This document shows, piece by piece, positions 23,715-37,100 of a DNA stretch of 64,000 nt. The translations under genes were made by a program, and so were the position numbers. A model generated the notes under the pieces. That model did no database searches. It worked only from the letters and a program-made list of their open reading frames with translations, and had not been told where the DNA came from. This DNA comes from Calvatia gigantea (lineage: Eukaryota; Basidiomycota; Agaricomycetes; Agaricales; Lycoperdaceae): NCBI GenBank assembly GCA_025093985.1, contig JACAAK010000001.1:1488001-1552000 (forward strand), given 5' to 3'. Numbering within the stretch: the stretch's first letter is position 1; each line of letters begins with the position of its first letter.

Positions 23715-26700
23715 TTAAGAATCATGACCTCCAGACCAATCCTCGTCAGGAGGATTCCTCGAAACCTCCACAATCCCATCCTCCTTAATCTCTGCCCCAA
23801 GATCACTTGCACTCACACCAGCATCCTGCAGCTCCTTCACCAGGAAGCGTACTCAAACCCAGCTGGTCCTTAGGTATCCAGATCCAAGGTTGATCAACAT
23901 ATATAGAAGGATGATCAAACGCGTGAACGTCGTCACCATCTTCTTCATCCGAATCGTCCATCAATGCGGGTGCTGCTGGATCAACGTCGGGACGTTCGGG
24001 TGACTTATCATCTTTGTCTTTGCCTTTCTTTGAAGCTTTGGATTTCTTTGAGATCCTTGAAACTTTGGAAGAATGTGAGGCTCGAGACACAGCCGACTCG
24101 AACGATTTCATTCTGTAGAAGTCTGGCGGCCCCTTCAACCCAGTTGCTTCAGCTATTGTATCTTCACTGGACTTCGGGGAATTCACGTCCTCCTGGCGTA
24201 CTTTGACGGAACTTGATTCCCCTACCAGATTGGATTTAATGATATCTAGTGTATTGTCCAGCTTCTTGGTAGTGCTCTTGATCCGCCTTCGCACACTCCG
24301 AAGAGCTCAACAAGAAATCAGTTTCATGGGCATCATCTTAGTCCATGGAGACTCACTACTGCGGCTGAAAAGGTCCATCTCGCCGTCCTTCATCATCAGC
24401 AATGTCGTGTCTCTGTTCCCTCTGCTTCTCATATCTCTTAGCAATTTTCTGAGTTGCCAACGACATTGGTAGATATTTGATGAGAGCTGTAGAGAATGCT
24501 CTTGAATGTGCAATTAAAGAGACCACCTTCAGACTTACGACTGTAACTATAGTTGAGGAATAATTGTGCGAGGGCGGTAATACCAAGAAGGACCAGCATG
24601 ACCGCAGCCTGCGCAACAGCAACCCCAGTAGAACCAGATGCTTTAAGGAAGAACAGACAAGCCAAGCAAATTTGCTCAATATAGAGCCCAACAACTGGAT
24701 TTGTCACGTTCAATTGTGATCGCTTCAACGGGGACAGCAGACTCACATAGATTATTAATGGCCATAGGGAAATAAAGACCTCCTGTTTCCATTTCGTCTG
24801 GCTGATCAAAAACCTGTAGTAACACTGCGGAGCCTCAGATCGTCGGCTCATATCGAATGAATGTGTCTGAGAAACCCACAAAATTTCCAAGCGAGATAAT
24901 ACATGGTGTAACCTGAACATATGTGAGTTAAACGGCGACATCAAAAAAGCGGGTGAGACAATCGGCCCACTTATTAAAGCGAGGAGATTAATGAGTGGCG
25001 ATAAGACGCTGTATGCAAACCCAATTGTGGCGAGTAATGACAGACGAGGAAGAATGACTCCGAAGTCAGCCTTCATTGAACCATCAGATATATTGAACTA
25101 AAATTCTTATGCAAGGGAACTCACGTTCGGCATAAGGAATGTTACACCATAGGCTTGGCGTGGCGTGCGCCCAAGGAACCACTTGCGAATAAAATGAAAG
25201 ATTAAAGGGACTAGTTGTAAGAGTGCTGCACCGGCGCCTGCCAATCCCTGCGTGACTGAAGGACATCAGGATTAATAAACAAGCCGACGGAGATTGATAA
25301 GGTATACCCATGTAGGTGAGGAAGAACACGGACGCTCCGGGGAGTTGGCTGGCCAGCTCTTGGACAGTCTTCGTTGGATTCTCAATAATCTGGGGTAAAG
25401 GGCATTAGGAATTGACGTTTAACTAGGGGACTAAACAGACATCTTGAATCGCCCTCGTTACGCCAGAACTCAGAGTAACGATCAAGAAACCATGACTAGA
25501 ATATAAAGCTCAACGACCAACTTCATATGGAGTTGGCATCAACCTCACATCAACAAGAAGAAATAGAAACGCTTATAGACGCTGACAGCAATAAGTGAGT
25601 ATCGAGGAATGCATTCATACCAAGCGAGGCCTAAGAAGCAGTGAGCAATGGTTTAACCAAGCAAATCCGATCACGCACCCCGAAGAATGAATGGTAGCAA
25701 TGCAAAGAGAGCAGCAAGCAAAGCGGGAGGAAGCACACCCTGAACAATTCCGGGAACAGGGGCAGGAGCTGGAAAACCGTTAGCACAAGATACAGCCCAG
25801 GAAACACAAAGGGCGCGTACCATTGCATAGCCACTGCAACCAACTACGGGGAAAGGGTCAACTATCAGAAAAGTTGCATCGTCGCAACCCAGGATACTTA
25901 CTGAACTTTGACACAAAGGTCATCCACATTACTCAAGGTTCCGATGAAGCCAACAGGGAAGGCCCAAGCGATAATGAGACCAACTGTAGCACCCCATGAT
26001 GTAATATACCGAGAACGCATTTCCAACGCCCCGTCATCGAGGTTATGCCAGACAATATCCTTTGGATTAGCTTCCATCCATTTGGAATACATTCTCAATG
26101 GCTGCCCTCCGTGTTAGCCGGCGATTTTCCATGACTAGCCAGGACAGGAAATGTTACCTCATGGTAACTAATACACTGCGCTAAAACGTGGGCACCCATT
26201 TGCAGGTTGCAACGGATGAATGCGCTTCCCAGAAATTTGCCCTTAACTATGTGTTCTCTACCTTCTTTGAGGCTTTTATTTAGTTCCGCGATTTCTTGCT
26301 ATTTTATGGTATGAATGTATTCTTCGAGGGAAGAAAAGCTCAGAGAGGGTACTCACCTTACACCAGCCAATAGTGTCAACCTTTTGTCCAAGCATACCCA
26401 GAAAGCCGGTTCTGTGATGAGGACGGTGGGTTGGAGGAACAAGCTCATCCAAGAACTCTCGTGTAATTGGCGGCACCGCAAGTTCGGTCGAAACAGAGTG
26501 ACCTTCCACATCCTTGGATTTCCGCTTCATTACTTTCTTGTGGACTTTCACCTTCTTGCGCCAAGCAAGGACAGCGCATTTGACCAGGGTTGATTCTGCC
26601 GCCTCGAGTTTCTCGCAGGCTTCTTGACGCTTTTCGAAAAGCTCGTTTAGGGACCTTGTATCGCGAAACTAGCCATACACGATCAACACCTCCCGGCACG

Positions 26701-27596
26701 AAACTTGCGAAGGTGCGCAGGTCGCGTTCATTTGCAAGTTTATCCGGTACAGAGGTCACGAGAACTGTGCGGGCCTGAGCAAGCCTTGAATGAGAATGGC
26801 TGATGAGGAATTGGTGGCGTAAGTGAACAAAATTGGCTAATTCGCGGCGGATCATCCATATGACGAAAACTAGATGGTATCAGGGAAGAGTTCAGAAAAT
26901 CGGCACCGAAAAAACATACGCGTAAGTATGTAAACAACAGAAATATGTGCCGCAAAGCGATCCTGGTCTCGAGGTTCAATGATACTAGGAAGGTATATAT
27001 AAGGCAGTTTAAGTCGAAGTAATCCATGAGCTTACTTGGTCCATGAAATCCGCTCCAATCCTTCCTTTGCCGATGTAATTCCAACAGCATCCGCGGGCAT
27101 AATGACGATAAATGTCAGAACAGTAAAAACCAAGAAAATACGAATCAGGAGCTTGATGTATCTCAAAAACATATAGCTGGACCATTGTAGATCAGAAAGT
27201 ATTGCGGAAACAACAAAAAAACGGGCACATACGCGTCAAGCCCATTCTTGTGTATCTTGAAGGACGAACTTGAGTGACGACGGAGTACCAATATCAAAAA
27301 CGTACGATGTCCTCTGCTGGATACGTCAGTAACGCTGGTAGCCATTTCCCCAGTCCTGGTGGCAATGCGGGAACACGTTTACTACCAAAAAAATGAATAA
27401 ATAATGAGCTTAAAGGATTCGGGGCGCACTCTGGAGGTGGCAGTAAGGTTCTTGGGCTATAGATCCTCCAAAGTTTCTGCTTTAGAAAAAGGAATGCCGC
27501 AACTTCTGCCCCAAGGAGAGCTCCATTAACAACCAGAGCAGTGAGGAAATTGCTGGTCGTCCCACTGCTGAGGGCCTTTTCCCTGTCAACAGACAT
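23715..27596 (-). CDS. CSC1: Calcium-permeable stress-gated channel (CSC1/OSCA family)
   Basis: Multi-pass membrane channel of the CSC1/OSCA/TMEM63 family, opened by osmotic or mechanical stress. An N-terminal membrane region (NFLTALVVNGALLGAEVAAF) is followed by PHM7_cyt, the cytosolic domain (TVLVTSVPDKLANERDLRTF, SLNELFEKRQEACEKLEAAE). The RSN1_7TM helices come next (YITSWGATVGLIIAWAFPVG, VQGVLPPALLAALFALLPF, GVILPRLSLLATIGFAYSVL, YIEQICLACLFFL). The C-terminal tail is acidic and Lys/Ser-rich (SKASKKGKDKDD), ending PWIWIPKDQLGLS and then EVSRNPPDEDWSGGHD. Two single-base shifts interrupt it: the AAA run at 26666-26668 in PHM7_cyt, and near 23842 in the tail. If the second is real, the protein ends about 35 residues early. 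It is convergent with DAD2, 94 bp between stops. Confidence 0.87.
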
Positions 27597-28395
27597 GTCC
27601 CAGCGGGAAGAGGGAGCTGAGTTCCTTGTGAAGTGAAGGAGCTGGTAATTGATCAAGGTTGGTTAATCGAATTGCGTGGTATAGTTCTAAGCCATGAGTT
27701 CCTCAGGGACGCCGTGACAGGGCTAACCCAAATTGCCACACCACAAAAACCTGGGTTTATTTCACAGCCAACACACCAGGCCATCAACACGCCGTGGCAA
27801 CGCGTGATTTCTCTGGCCAAGGCGTACCCCGGCGTACCCGATGATTCAATCTTGTCGAATCACCGCCTCTCTGTAACGAGTCCTTCAGGGCCTCACAATG
27901 TGGCGTCGCCGCTCCGAGAGTCAACTCATGCGAGAATTTGGTTACTCTAGAAGAAGTCGACCATGGCCAAAAGCTACCCAAACATGAGTTAACTCACAGA
28001 AAAATGCGCGAGAAAAAAAGGGTAGGCTTGAACGATACTGTCAATCAGCCCCAAGTTGTTTAGAGTATTTCACCAACAAATCTGAGTAACGCATCCTCCG
28101 TCCGCTAGTTTTCCTGCGTCAACCTTGAGACACGCCGCACCCCGTGGTTGTAGCAGCGAGGTGGTGGTACCATGCACCCGGTTTGTCGCCTTCCATTAAC
28201 CCCCGTCTCGCAAGGCTGGGACTTGTACCAGGTGCAATGCACGCCCCTAAAACTAAGCGCCTGAGATGGTGTGACGTCATAATCATTCCCATAGGAGTGG
28301 GTGCCTGGAGGTAAGTTCCAGTCACTCAAGGCAATGACTGCGCATCATTCCTTCTGTCCCTCCCTATCTCTCCACTAGGTAGTCGTTCTGGTGCA
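27597..28395. other. Divergent intergenic region CSC1 / F-box gene
   Basis: About 800 bp between divergent start codons. Open frames up to 105 codons overlap on both strands and show no domain. Presumed promoters of both genes; I see no distinctive element. Confidence 0.4.
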
Positions 28396-30669
28396 ATGTC
28401 TCTTACTAAACTCACTCTCGCCGATATACCACTCGAGGTGCTACTTGATAATCTATGCCCGATCCTCCCAATTGTGGACCTTCTCAGATTGGCCTCAACT
28501 TCAAAGGTAATCATTAGACCATGTTATCCGAACTGTCCGCTTGACTTCATCACACAGTATTTTTCCGCGTTATGCTCAGATGAAACACTTTGGAGGCGCA
28601 GACTCCGAGACGACTTTAACTTCGATGGGGCTGGGACCGCCAGGCAGACGGGGTGGAAATTCATCTATCGCGGCCTATCTAGACCGAAAGGTGATTGTCT
28701 TTTCTCTCGCAAGTATAGTCAGAACTTCGGGTCTGATGTTATGCCGTTTAGTGTTTGTATGGGGGCAAGTTTCATTATCGTGAACCGTCCTGCGACCCTG
28801 AAAAATAATGGTGTATACTTGCAGAGACCGTGCCAACCACAGGCTTGGGCTAAAGCGCTTCCCTAGACATTCTACCAATGGCGTGCCTTTCCCCATGCAG
28901 CTTTCAAATACCCGGAGCAAGCATCATTAAACTTATGGCATGCGGCATGTATGTGGTCGTGGTTGCGGGGTGTCCTTCTCTTACCAAACTACAGGTCTTT
29001 CCATGCTCTTGATACCCAAGGAAATGTTTACGTTTGGGGTATAACGATTCCCCGTTGTAAACCATTCTTATTGCTCACGCAAGGCCCCCCCAGGAACACT
29101 GGATGGCTCAACATATGCCCTCACTAATGATGGTTACTCTCAAAAGGGCAAAGTTGCACCAACCCCGCTCAAACTACAGCTACCAAACCCTGTCAGGAGC
29201 ATTAGGTGAGTTTTCATAATAAAACTGAGCCAAAATTGTGGCCTTGACAGCTACATTAGCTGTGGCCGCTTGCACTCAAGCGCTTTGGATAATAAGAATA
29301 CGATATGGACATTCGTAAACTGGGGGAGACCCTTCCGATTGTCCTCCTCATTGCTTTCGCAACCTGACTCTGAGCCGCTCCAGATTGAATGCGGGTGGTC
29401 ATTCTCCTGTGTGCTCATGAAGAGCGGCGAAGTTTTAGTATGGTGGCCGTCAACTGGGTCCCTCGCCGACGCAGTTCGTGCAGAGGATGAAAGGTTGGGT
29501 GAGACAGCGACAGCTCCAGCCGTAGACGGCGCCATACAATGTCACACTTGGACTGCGACCGTTGACCCTGTCCTCTTGCCTTCACTGCCACCACTGCCAG
29601 ACATAGCGAATGTTGGGGATGACTTCAAAAGGCACCCCCCAAGGCTAATCGAGGTCGGGGGAATGGATAATCAGATCGTAGGATTGACGAATTATGGACA
29701 TGTTATCAGGTTCAGTCGCCTTCATCATGAGGATGCCCCCAGGCCAACAGAGTGGCAATACGTAGGTCCCCTCCACGCCAAATGGTGAGCTGGATTTGAC
29801 GCTGGGTGTATCAGCTTCCTGAATTTAGCGAGTTACATCGGGTGCGTCAATCACCAGTGTTTTCTGGCGGTGAGGGAGCAACCCAGGTGGCACCGCCAGA
29901 ATCAATGAAGATCACCCATGTAAGTAACACTCGTTGGCACCTCTCAATGTTGCCTTATCACAAGGAATAGGTTTCTGCCCACTTTGAGCACTTCTTCGCT
30001 TATTCTACTGGTTCAAGCTCCGTCGTCCTCCGCGGCGGCACGGGAACTACGCCCGATTCCAAACCTCAAATCATTCCCGAACTTCAGAACAAGAACATCA
30101 TCTCCGTCGCATTGGGCGATTATCACAACGTCGCCCTTGCAGCCAACGGAAAGGTATATACCTGGGGAGCGTTCTCCCACGGAGCTCTTGGTCTGGGTGA
30201 TCCTTTTAGTTTGCCGTTAGGTGCTCCTGGCGGGTTCAACGACCAGGGCCAATTGTTAAGGGCACAAGAGAGAGGGTGGGTTGATCCGCCCGCCGTTGAA
30301 GGGCCGATGGAGGTGAGGTTCGACCATGGGCGCAAGGTGTCGAAGGATAGGTTTTGTTTTTCCGTCACTGCTGCCGGTTGGCACACGGGAGCATTGGCAA
30401 TCGATCTAGAGGTTCGTGAAACCCCCCTGCTCCTTTTGATCATCCAGTGATTGAGATTGTTTCACTACTATCCGTAGCCGGACAAGAATGAAGGAGATGA
30501 CGAGATCGACCTTGAGTCCGAAGATGGACCACCTCTCCAACCTCAGCGTGGCCACTGGCAAGGGCCACCGATTCTTCCTATTAGGGGAATTCCACTTTTT
30601 CATCGCATCGGGTTTGCTGGCCGCGGGATGGGGCGTGGCCATCCTGGGCAAGGTGGTACAGGTATATAG
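28396..30669 (+). CDS. SAF1: F-box and RCC1-repeat protein (SAF1-like)
   Basis: Probable SCF ubiquitin-ligase substrate receptor resembling yeast SAF1. The F-box is at the N-terminus (LADIPLEVLLDNLCPI, LCSDETLWRRRLRDDFNF). RCC1-type repeats form a presumed propeller: SFHALDTQGNVYVWG, SCGRLHSSALDNKNTIW, ECGWSFSCVLMKSGEVLVWW, ALGDYHNVALAANGKVYTWG and AAGWHTGALAI. The tail is Gly/Arg-rich (GFAGRGMGRGHPGQGG). Introns are short; one near 29040-29100 ends CCCCCCCAG. Two one-base insertions are needed to read through: the G5 run at 28761-28765 (inside VFVWG) and TTT at 28912-28914. The stop is at 30667-30669. It is convergent with the SCY1-family gene. Confidence 0.78.
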
Positions 30670-30829
30670 GGCGAAGGTAAATTGTTTCGGGAAGCGGATC
30701 CCTTCGTTGGAGGTCGACCTGATGAATGTTGTCAATTCAATAAATGCGAAATGTAAGATTAGAACCTGTATATGTAGTGTACTGTCAGCACAGGAGGTCC
30801 GTAAATATGTCTATGTACAGCACCAAGAC

Positions 30830-33800
30830 TCATGAGGCTTTCACAACATTTTTCTTTTGCTCTTTCAGCATCGCGATACGCTAGCGATCAAGGTAAGGAA
30901 TTTCCGTGATGTAGAAAAATAAATGAATTAGGAACGTACTTGTTTTCGCTCCTCCTTCCGTCTAGCCATTTCCGCTGCCTTTTCCACCTTCGTCATTGAG
31001 GCTACTGACGTCGTTTGCATTGTAGTAGCTTTTACGGGTTCCGCCTGACTCCAGTCATCGGTATCGTTCCAATCCGCGGCAACCGCGGGTGGAGGGGATC
31101 GCAAGGGCGTTGAGCGATGACTCGAGGGCGCAGGTGATGTAGCTCTCTGTCCAAATTTGGACGCCGTCGCAGCGGATAGCGAATTGGACGTTTTTTTGAC
31201 ACCGTTGTTCGGCCCATTGAGAAGATTGCTTGCAGCAGTGGGTTTATTCGGCTGAGGCTGGATTATAACAGGTGTCAGGGTTGGACTTGCCACGGGTGCG
31301 GTTTCGAATGCGCCTGAGCAATATCCGGTCGGTTAAAATTTGAATAATGGGGATGGAGAGAGAGGACACACTCCAGTCGTCCTCATCAGCGTTAACATCC
31401 ATAAGGTCGTCATTTCCCCAGGGATTGTCGCCACCAGGAGCTGAAAGCTCGTCCTCCAATTCTTTGGCAAAATCAGCAATCGCATTCACGTTTGATTTCG
31501 TTTTCACTGCTCCTCCCAACTGAAGACCCTTGCCTTTAGTTGAGGAAGAAAAGCTGGGGTTTTGAGGCTGAGGGCTTGAGGGAGTCGAAAGTGGTTTGGT
31601 TGGTAGTTCACCAATTTGGGACGTGAGCCCGCCTGGCATTGATGGATTTGAGAGTTGGTCCATTCCTGCTGCAGAACCAGCGGCCATAGAGGTTTGAAGA
31701 TCGGAAGCTGCGAGCTGGGTTTATATTAGGTTGAAATGGGCGGGAGAGAGGGTAGGTGGGGATACTTACGCGCTTGCCGATTGAAGAGATGGCCCATCCT
31801 GCGAGGGCACCTGCTGCTCCTGTGGCTGTGTTCACAAGTCCGCCTGGAATGGGGAGGACAGTACCCGTCTGTTCCAGGATGGGTGCTGTAGGGTCTGGTG
31901 AAACGGTCTCTGGCTGAATTGTGAGGTCGCAATTAGTTGATAGTCGTGGCAGTGAGTTGAGGTGCACACCATCGTCTTTGCATGTTCTTCTAGCTTTTTC
32001 ACGAACAGCTCGACCGCCTTGAAAGCCTGATCTCGAACCAACCTACCTCACGGTCAATATCATCACATCTGCTGTACGGGAAGAAAGACATACTTCTCCT
32101 TATCGATCGTAGTGAAGGTGATATTTGGAAGCACCTTAACCGCAAGGTCTTCAATCTCGAAACAGTCAATCGTAGCCATAAACGCCATTAGTCCGGCTAC
32201 ACGCGCATGGACGAACGGATCTTTCAATGCACGGACGAACGCGGGCACGAGGACCTTGCGTTTCGTGTTGTAGCCTAGCGTTGGGCCGAGCCGACCTATG
32301 AGGATACAGGTGTTCGTGCGAATTGAAGGCTCTGTGTCCGTCTGCGTCTTGGCGAGGAGGCGGAGGAGGTCGTTGTTAAGTAGGCGGTCGGTAAGCTGTA
32401 TGGGGATGTGTAAGCTGGGAAATGAAGCGGTGGGGAAAGGTTACCTTGGGAGCAAGGAGAGCGATTGACTTTAATGTTGCTTCTCGAATGACGGCGACGG
32501 TATCCGAAAAGCCGGTTTGCTAGTTAAAATGTCAGTGACTGCGGGAGAGAAAAGGTGTGTTCATGACCCACGAGGTGAGGGAAGATTCTATCCGAAACTG
32601 TCTTCTTATCCAACTTATCGGCATACTCGGGGAGGCTATCAAGCAATGCCATCCGCGTTCCTCTATCTGGGCTAGTATACAACTTGACCAAAGGCGCGAT
32701 GATAACATTGGGATAGTCTTCCGGAGATACATTCTTCCCGAACTGGATGACAAGAGGGATGATGGTGGCGGCGCTTGCACCTCCAAACTCGAGGGCGGAT
32801 ACAAGCGACGGAAGGACTTTGTGAGTGGCGAACTCGGTAGGGAAGGATGATGCAGACTCTTTGAGGGTTCTGCTCAATGATTAGATTTTATGCGGATGGT
32901 TAAAGGTGGGGGTCAGCACACCTGAGCAACGCATTCTTCTCTGCCTCACCCTCGATTGAAAAGTTCTCTAAACCTAAGCAGACCTTCACCAGCCGGTTAT
33001 TCGCAAAAAAGCCTGTCTCCGTCATTCCGAGTTCCAAGAAACCTTTCGGGTTGAGCCGGTTCTTTGGATTGGGATTGAGGAGTTTTTTGTATGCATTGAA
33101 GACTGATGTAGGTATTGCACCTCTGGAAGCTGCGGTTGGTGGAGGATGTGGTGCTTGAGAGGTTTCCGGCGGAGGTTGGTTTGGGTTGAAAACCGAGTGG
33201 AGGAGTAAACCAAGAGCATAAGCATCGGGTGCTGCGGTGTCGTATCTAGGCAATTTTGCATGGCTATTCTGACATAGAGAATGTGAATCTCACTTTCTGA
33301 GTTCTGACCAACCGTTCTTTTTCACTTCTGGAGAAGACCAGGTGTAGGATTCCGGGAAGGCGCCGCCGAGGTTCTGGTAAAAGTTAGTTATAATTGTTGG
33401 GTACGAAACAACAAGGTCGTTAAGACGCACATATAAGACAGCCGCGTCGTCCTTGGGGTTACTAAGAAGTTCGAATCCACCAAGCTTCCATTCGCCAGAC
33501 GGAGAGATGAAGATTGAATGGGTGCATATTCGTCCATGGGTGGATGCACAAGGATCGTTGAGGAATGTCAGGGCTACTGAGATGCGATGAAGGCCCCAGA
33601 GTAACCAGTCCTCCTTTTCTTGGGCCTTGCGGGATGACCATGAGGGTAGGGTGCTGGAAAGAGGTTGGACACGTTCTGTCATGATAAGTATTGACGTGTC
33701 CGATTCGACGGCGTCCATGTACTTGAGGACGTCTGGATGTCGTATTGTGCGCAATTTCTTGAGGATATTCAGGGCAAATGACTTTGAATTGGGGCGCGAG

Positions 33801-34028
33801 GGGTCGCTGAAGTCGTATTCGAAGACGGAGACAGGGGAACCGTCTTCCTAAGAATTATGTTGTCAGATGGTCCCGAAGGTACAGTAGACGAAGGACGGGT
33901 ACTCGTTTTGTGGCATCGTAGAGGGTATAGAGACCTTGGAACGCAAAGACCTTTTGGCCGAGAGAAAAGGGAAGAGTGAGGCCTGATTTCTGAACAAGGG
34001 CTGATCCCAGGTTTCTGAGGTAGTCCAT
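30830..34028 (-). CDS. SCY1-family pseudokinase with HEAT repeats
   Basis: Homologue of SCYL1/Cex1, a cytosolic protein of Golgi-ER traffic and tRNA export. It starts MDYLRNLGSALVQKSGLTLP. The kinase-like domain is degenerate: the catalytic loop reads HGRICTHSIFISP instead of HRDxxxxN, and the DFG position reads GGFE, so catalysis is unlikely. HEAT repeats follow (RIFPHLVGHE, VRDQAFKAVELFVKKLEEHA, PFVHARVAGLMAFMATIDCF). After TGTVLPIPGGLVNTATGAAG comes a low-complexity C-terminus with DDW motifs and a basic coiled end (KVEKAAEMARRKEERKQ). The last exon runs RIAMLKEQKKN to the stop at 30830. The domain order matches the SCYL1 branch. It shares a short divergent promoter with MED14. Confidence 0.85.
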
Positions 34029-34176
34029 GGGTCGTGTGTGAGAGATAATGTAATGTAATGACAGAATTACAAGGATTACAAAAATATTTTGCTTTATTCT
34101 CTTTGATCACTCAACCCCATGCCACCTCTCTGACCCGTCATCCACAGCATCTCTTTCAACACGTCCGCCGTCCACA
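34029..34176. promoter_or_regulatory. Divergent promoter, SCY1-family gene / MED14
   Basis: Only 148 bp separate the two start codons. The region has a direct repeat of TGTAA-like units at about 34050-34063 and an A/T-rich patch (AAAATATTTTGCTTTATT) near 34080. Its size makes it one of the tightest divergent pairs in the window and implies a shared bidirectional promoter. Inference from layout. Confidence 0.55.
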
Positions 34177-37100
34177 ATGTCTGAGAATCCAATGGCCATG
34201 GACGTGGCCGACTCCGCAGAGCCTTCGACCTACATCAATGGCACCAGCCAAGAAGCTACCGACGACGTCCCTCTCAACGTACTTGAGGGCGAGCTTCCAG
34301 TGGTCCATAATGAACAAATACCCCTCGGCGACCTCCTCCAACGCGTCATGCAAACTATATATGCTGAGCTGACAGAAATGGCGGAAACGTGCGCACTCCT
34401 TCATTCACTGACACTTTTGTTTCAATCCTAAACTTGGGATACACCCACAGGCTTCCTGGCATGTCGGATGTAGCCAGGAAACGAACGCTGGCGGACTGGG
34501 TGGTAAAGACAAAAAAACAGGTAGTCAAATTGTATGCTGTAGCAAAGTGGTCGAGAGACGCAGATGTCGTTCAGAAATGCATGGTAATGTCCAAGACACC
34601 ATCCCGCCTTCACCTGTCGTTCATGTGGACCAGAATATCACTGCATTCCTCATGGGTCAAAATCAACAATTTGAGGATGTGACACGCGCCCTCAAGTTCG
34701 CAAAGGATGCGTTGGACCCCGCCAGGCGAGTCCTTGTCAGTGAACCCCGTAGTTGAGGTATATGAACATTTAGCAGGTTGCGTAACCACGACCTCCTCAC
34801 CTCCCTTGACGTCCTCACGACTGGTTCCTATCTCCGCCTACCGACATGCATCAAGGTACATAACAGACTGCCCGCAGACGAGAGCTAGATACTAAAATTT
34901 GTCCGAATAGAAACACACTATTCCTCAAACTCCCTTAACCGATACTGAAGTCCGCAAAACATTATCCGATATTGAGGAAGCTATTCGCTATCGTTTGCGA
35001 ATGTCGGAAATGATCCCCATAGAGATGGCCAGGTACCGTATTGGTATGAATGATTCTGTGATCCTACGGGAGTGTCCAACTGATTTGCCCTTGAAGCGGA
35101 CGGCAGAGTCTATTTTACGGTTCCGAACCTCTTTGAAGCATCCCTTTGCCTCCGCGGTGCAGATGCAAGCGATGGCTGGTTCTTTGTCCATGTCGAGTTC
35201 TTGATCGAAGTGGGCGGAGACTTGGCCGCTGTACAGGGTATGGGGCACAGTCCTCTCCACTTATTCCCGATGGCTTAAATTCCGCAGAGTTCCCTCGAAC
35301 ACCCACTGGTCTCCTCAAGCGTCACATAGCAGACGAGGCCGACTCCAGGCTGGCATATTACTTGCAGTTACCAGAATTGGACCAAGCACCACCCGGTTTT
35401 GACCCACCTTCTAGACCAAAGCTGCCGCCTGATTATGTTGACGCGCCTTTGATTCGCGTTTTCAACTTCCTGCGTGGGTGATCATGATTGCTTAATTTAG
35501 TTTGGATCCTCTAACCTGAATATTCTCATTAGAGATGATGTCGCTATCTTACCAGTTGGAAATCCTGTGGTATCAAGTGCATACGACCCAACTTCTTTGT
35601 TAAAGTCATTTCTGATTTTTAACCTTTTCAGGCTGAAAGAATGCGTGCGCTTGGGTGGGCAAATTACATGACGGTGCAGATGAGCCGGGATAGACAATCC
35701 ATGACAGTTTCATACTGGATGTGCGTATCGATTCGTCCATCTAAGGTACGACTCACTGGGAACGAATTTATAGACGACCACCTCTGGTCCCTGCCCCAGG
35801 TCAACAACACCGTAAATTTAAGCTACCGTTATTAGGCGGAAAAGTCATTGTATCAATAGTGGGGGCTCACCGCCCTCACCAAACCAGTTCAGGACCTGGA
35901 AGGTCGCCCAAATCCAGAATGTTGTCCAAACTCCAACGAAAAGCTAAGCTCGGCAATGCTAAATCTTCGGATGAAGTTGAAAATTTGCGGTTCGAAGTAA
36001 AATGGGAGCCAGAGAAGCATGCGCTGGGTGTGGTGCTTCCCCCCGACCAACTCGTACTCCCTGAGGAACACTTGCAAGTCGTGAGTCCAAAAATCCCCCG
36101 ATGTCTTCAATGATCAACCAATGCTCTACAGAAACCGCAGTGTCTTGACTTTGAAGCGATGCTCAAAGCAATAATTGGAAGACATACAGCCTCAATACTT
36201 GTCGCCTTCCAATACCATCTACAAACAAGTTTGACACGCGCAGTCTTTGGGCCTCCTGGGGTTGTCACACGAATCACTGAACGTAGGTCCCATCTTATGT
36301 TTCTCCGCCATGCGCACTTATCGCTTTCGCCAGTTGGGTCGCCTGCTCTTCGCATACATCTCTGTGCAGATGAGCTTGTTATCATTACGGTTGATCCTAG
36401 GACGGGCCGGATAACGTTGAGAGACACCGGCGACCTCGCCGCTGCCGGAAGGGGTCCTCGGTTCGCAGCCATCACCGAAAAGATTAACGAAGATCCCACT
36501 ATTTTGTTCAATGCCTTAGTTCGGCTTCGTTTCATGGTTAGTTTGCAGTTTATGGCCCGCCCGGTTTCATTCTTATGAATTTCTCCAGACTATCACGGAT
36601 CTTGCAGAGCAGAAAGCTAAATATCTTGGTCTCCAGAGTTATCGAATACGCAATTTCAAACGTGATGGTCAGTACCTTACTGAAAGAAAGACTATGTACA
36701 GTCCCATCTCATTCATGTACGTTCTAGAACTAGAAAAACTTGGGCCAGACACACGCGGCTTCCTCTTCGTCCAGCTGGCAAACTTCCAGAACCATTACCT
36801 GGTGCTCGTCATCACAGACGAGAAGTTCAAGTTTGCCCTCGTGACGACTTCAACAAATAGAGATGCAGTATTTGCGCATATGAATCTAGAGGATATTGCG
36901 TGGTTAGACTATGACAAGATACATAAAGAGACTTTGGCAGTGTCAAAGATCACAGAAAGCCTGAACCCGGATGTGAGGGTTGGAATGAAGAGGAGGAGGG
37001 AGGGGGAAAATGTAGTGAGACAACCTGGATTTCCAGAGTACGTTATTCCCTTTCACCTGATGAAGTCAACTTACCATGAATCCTCAGTTTTGATTTGGAA

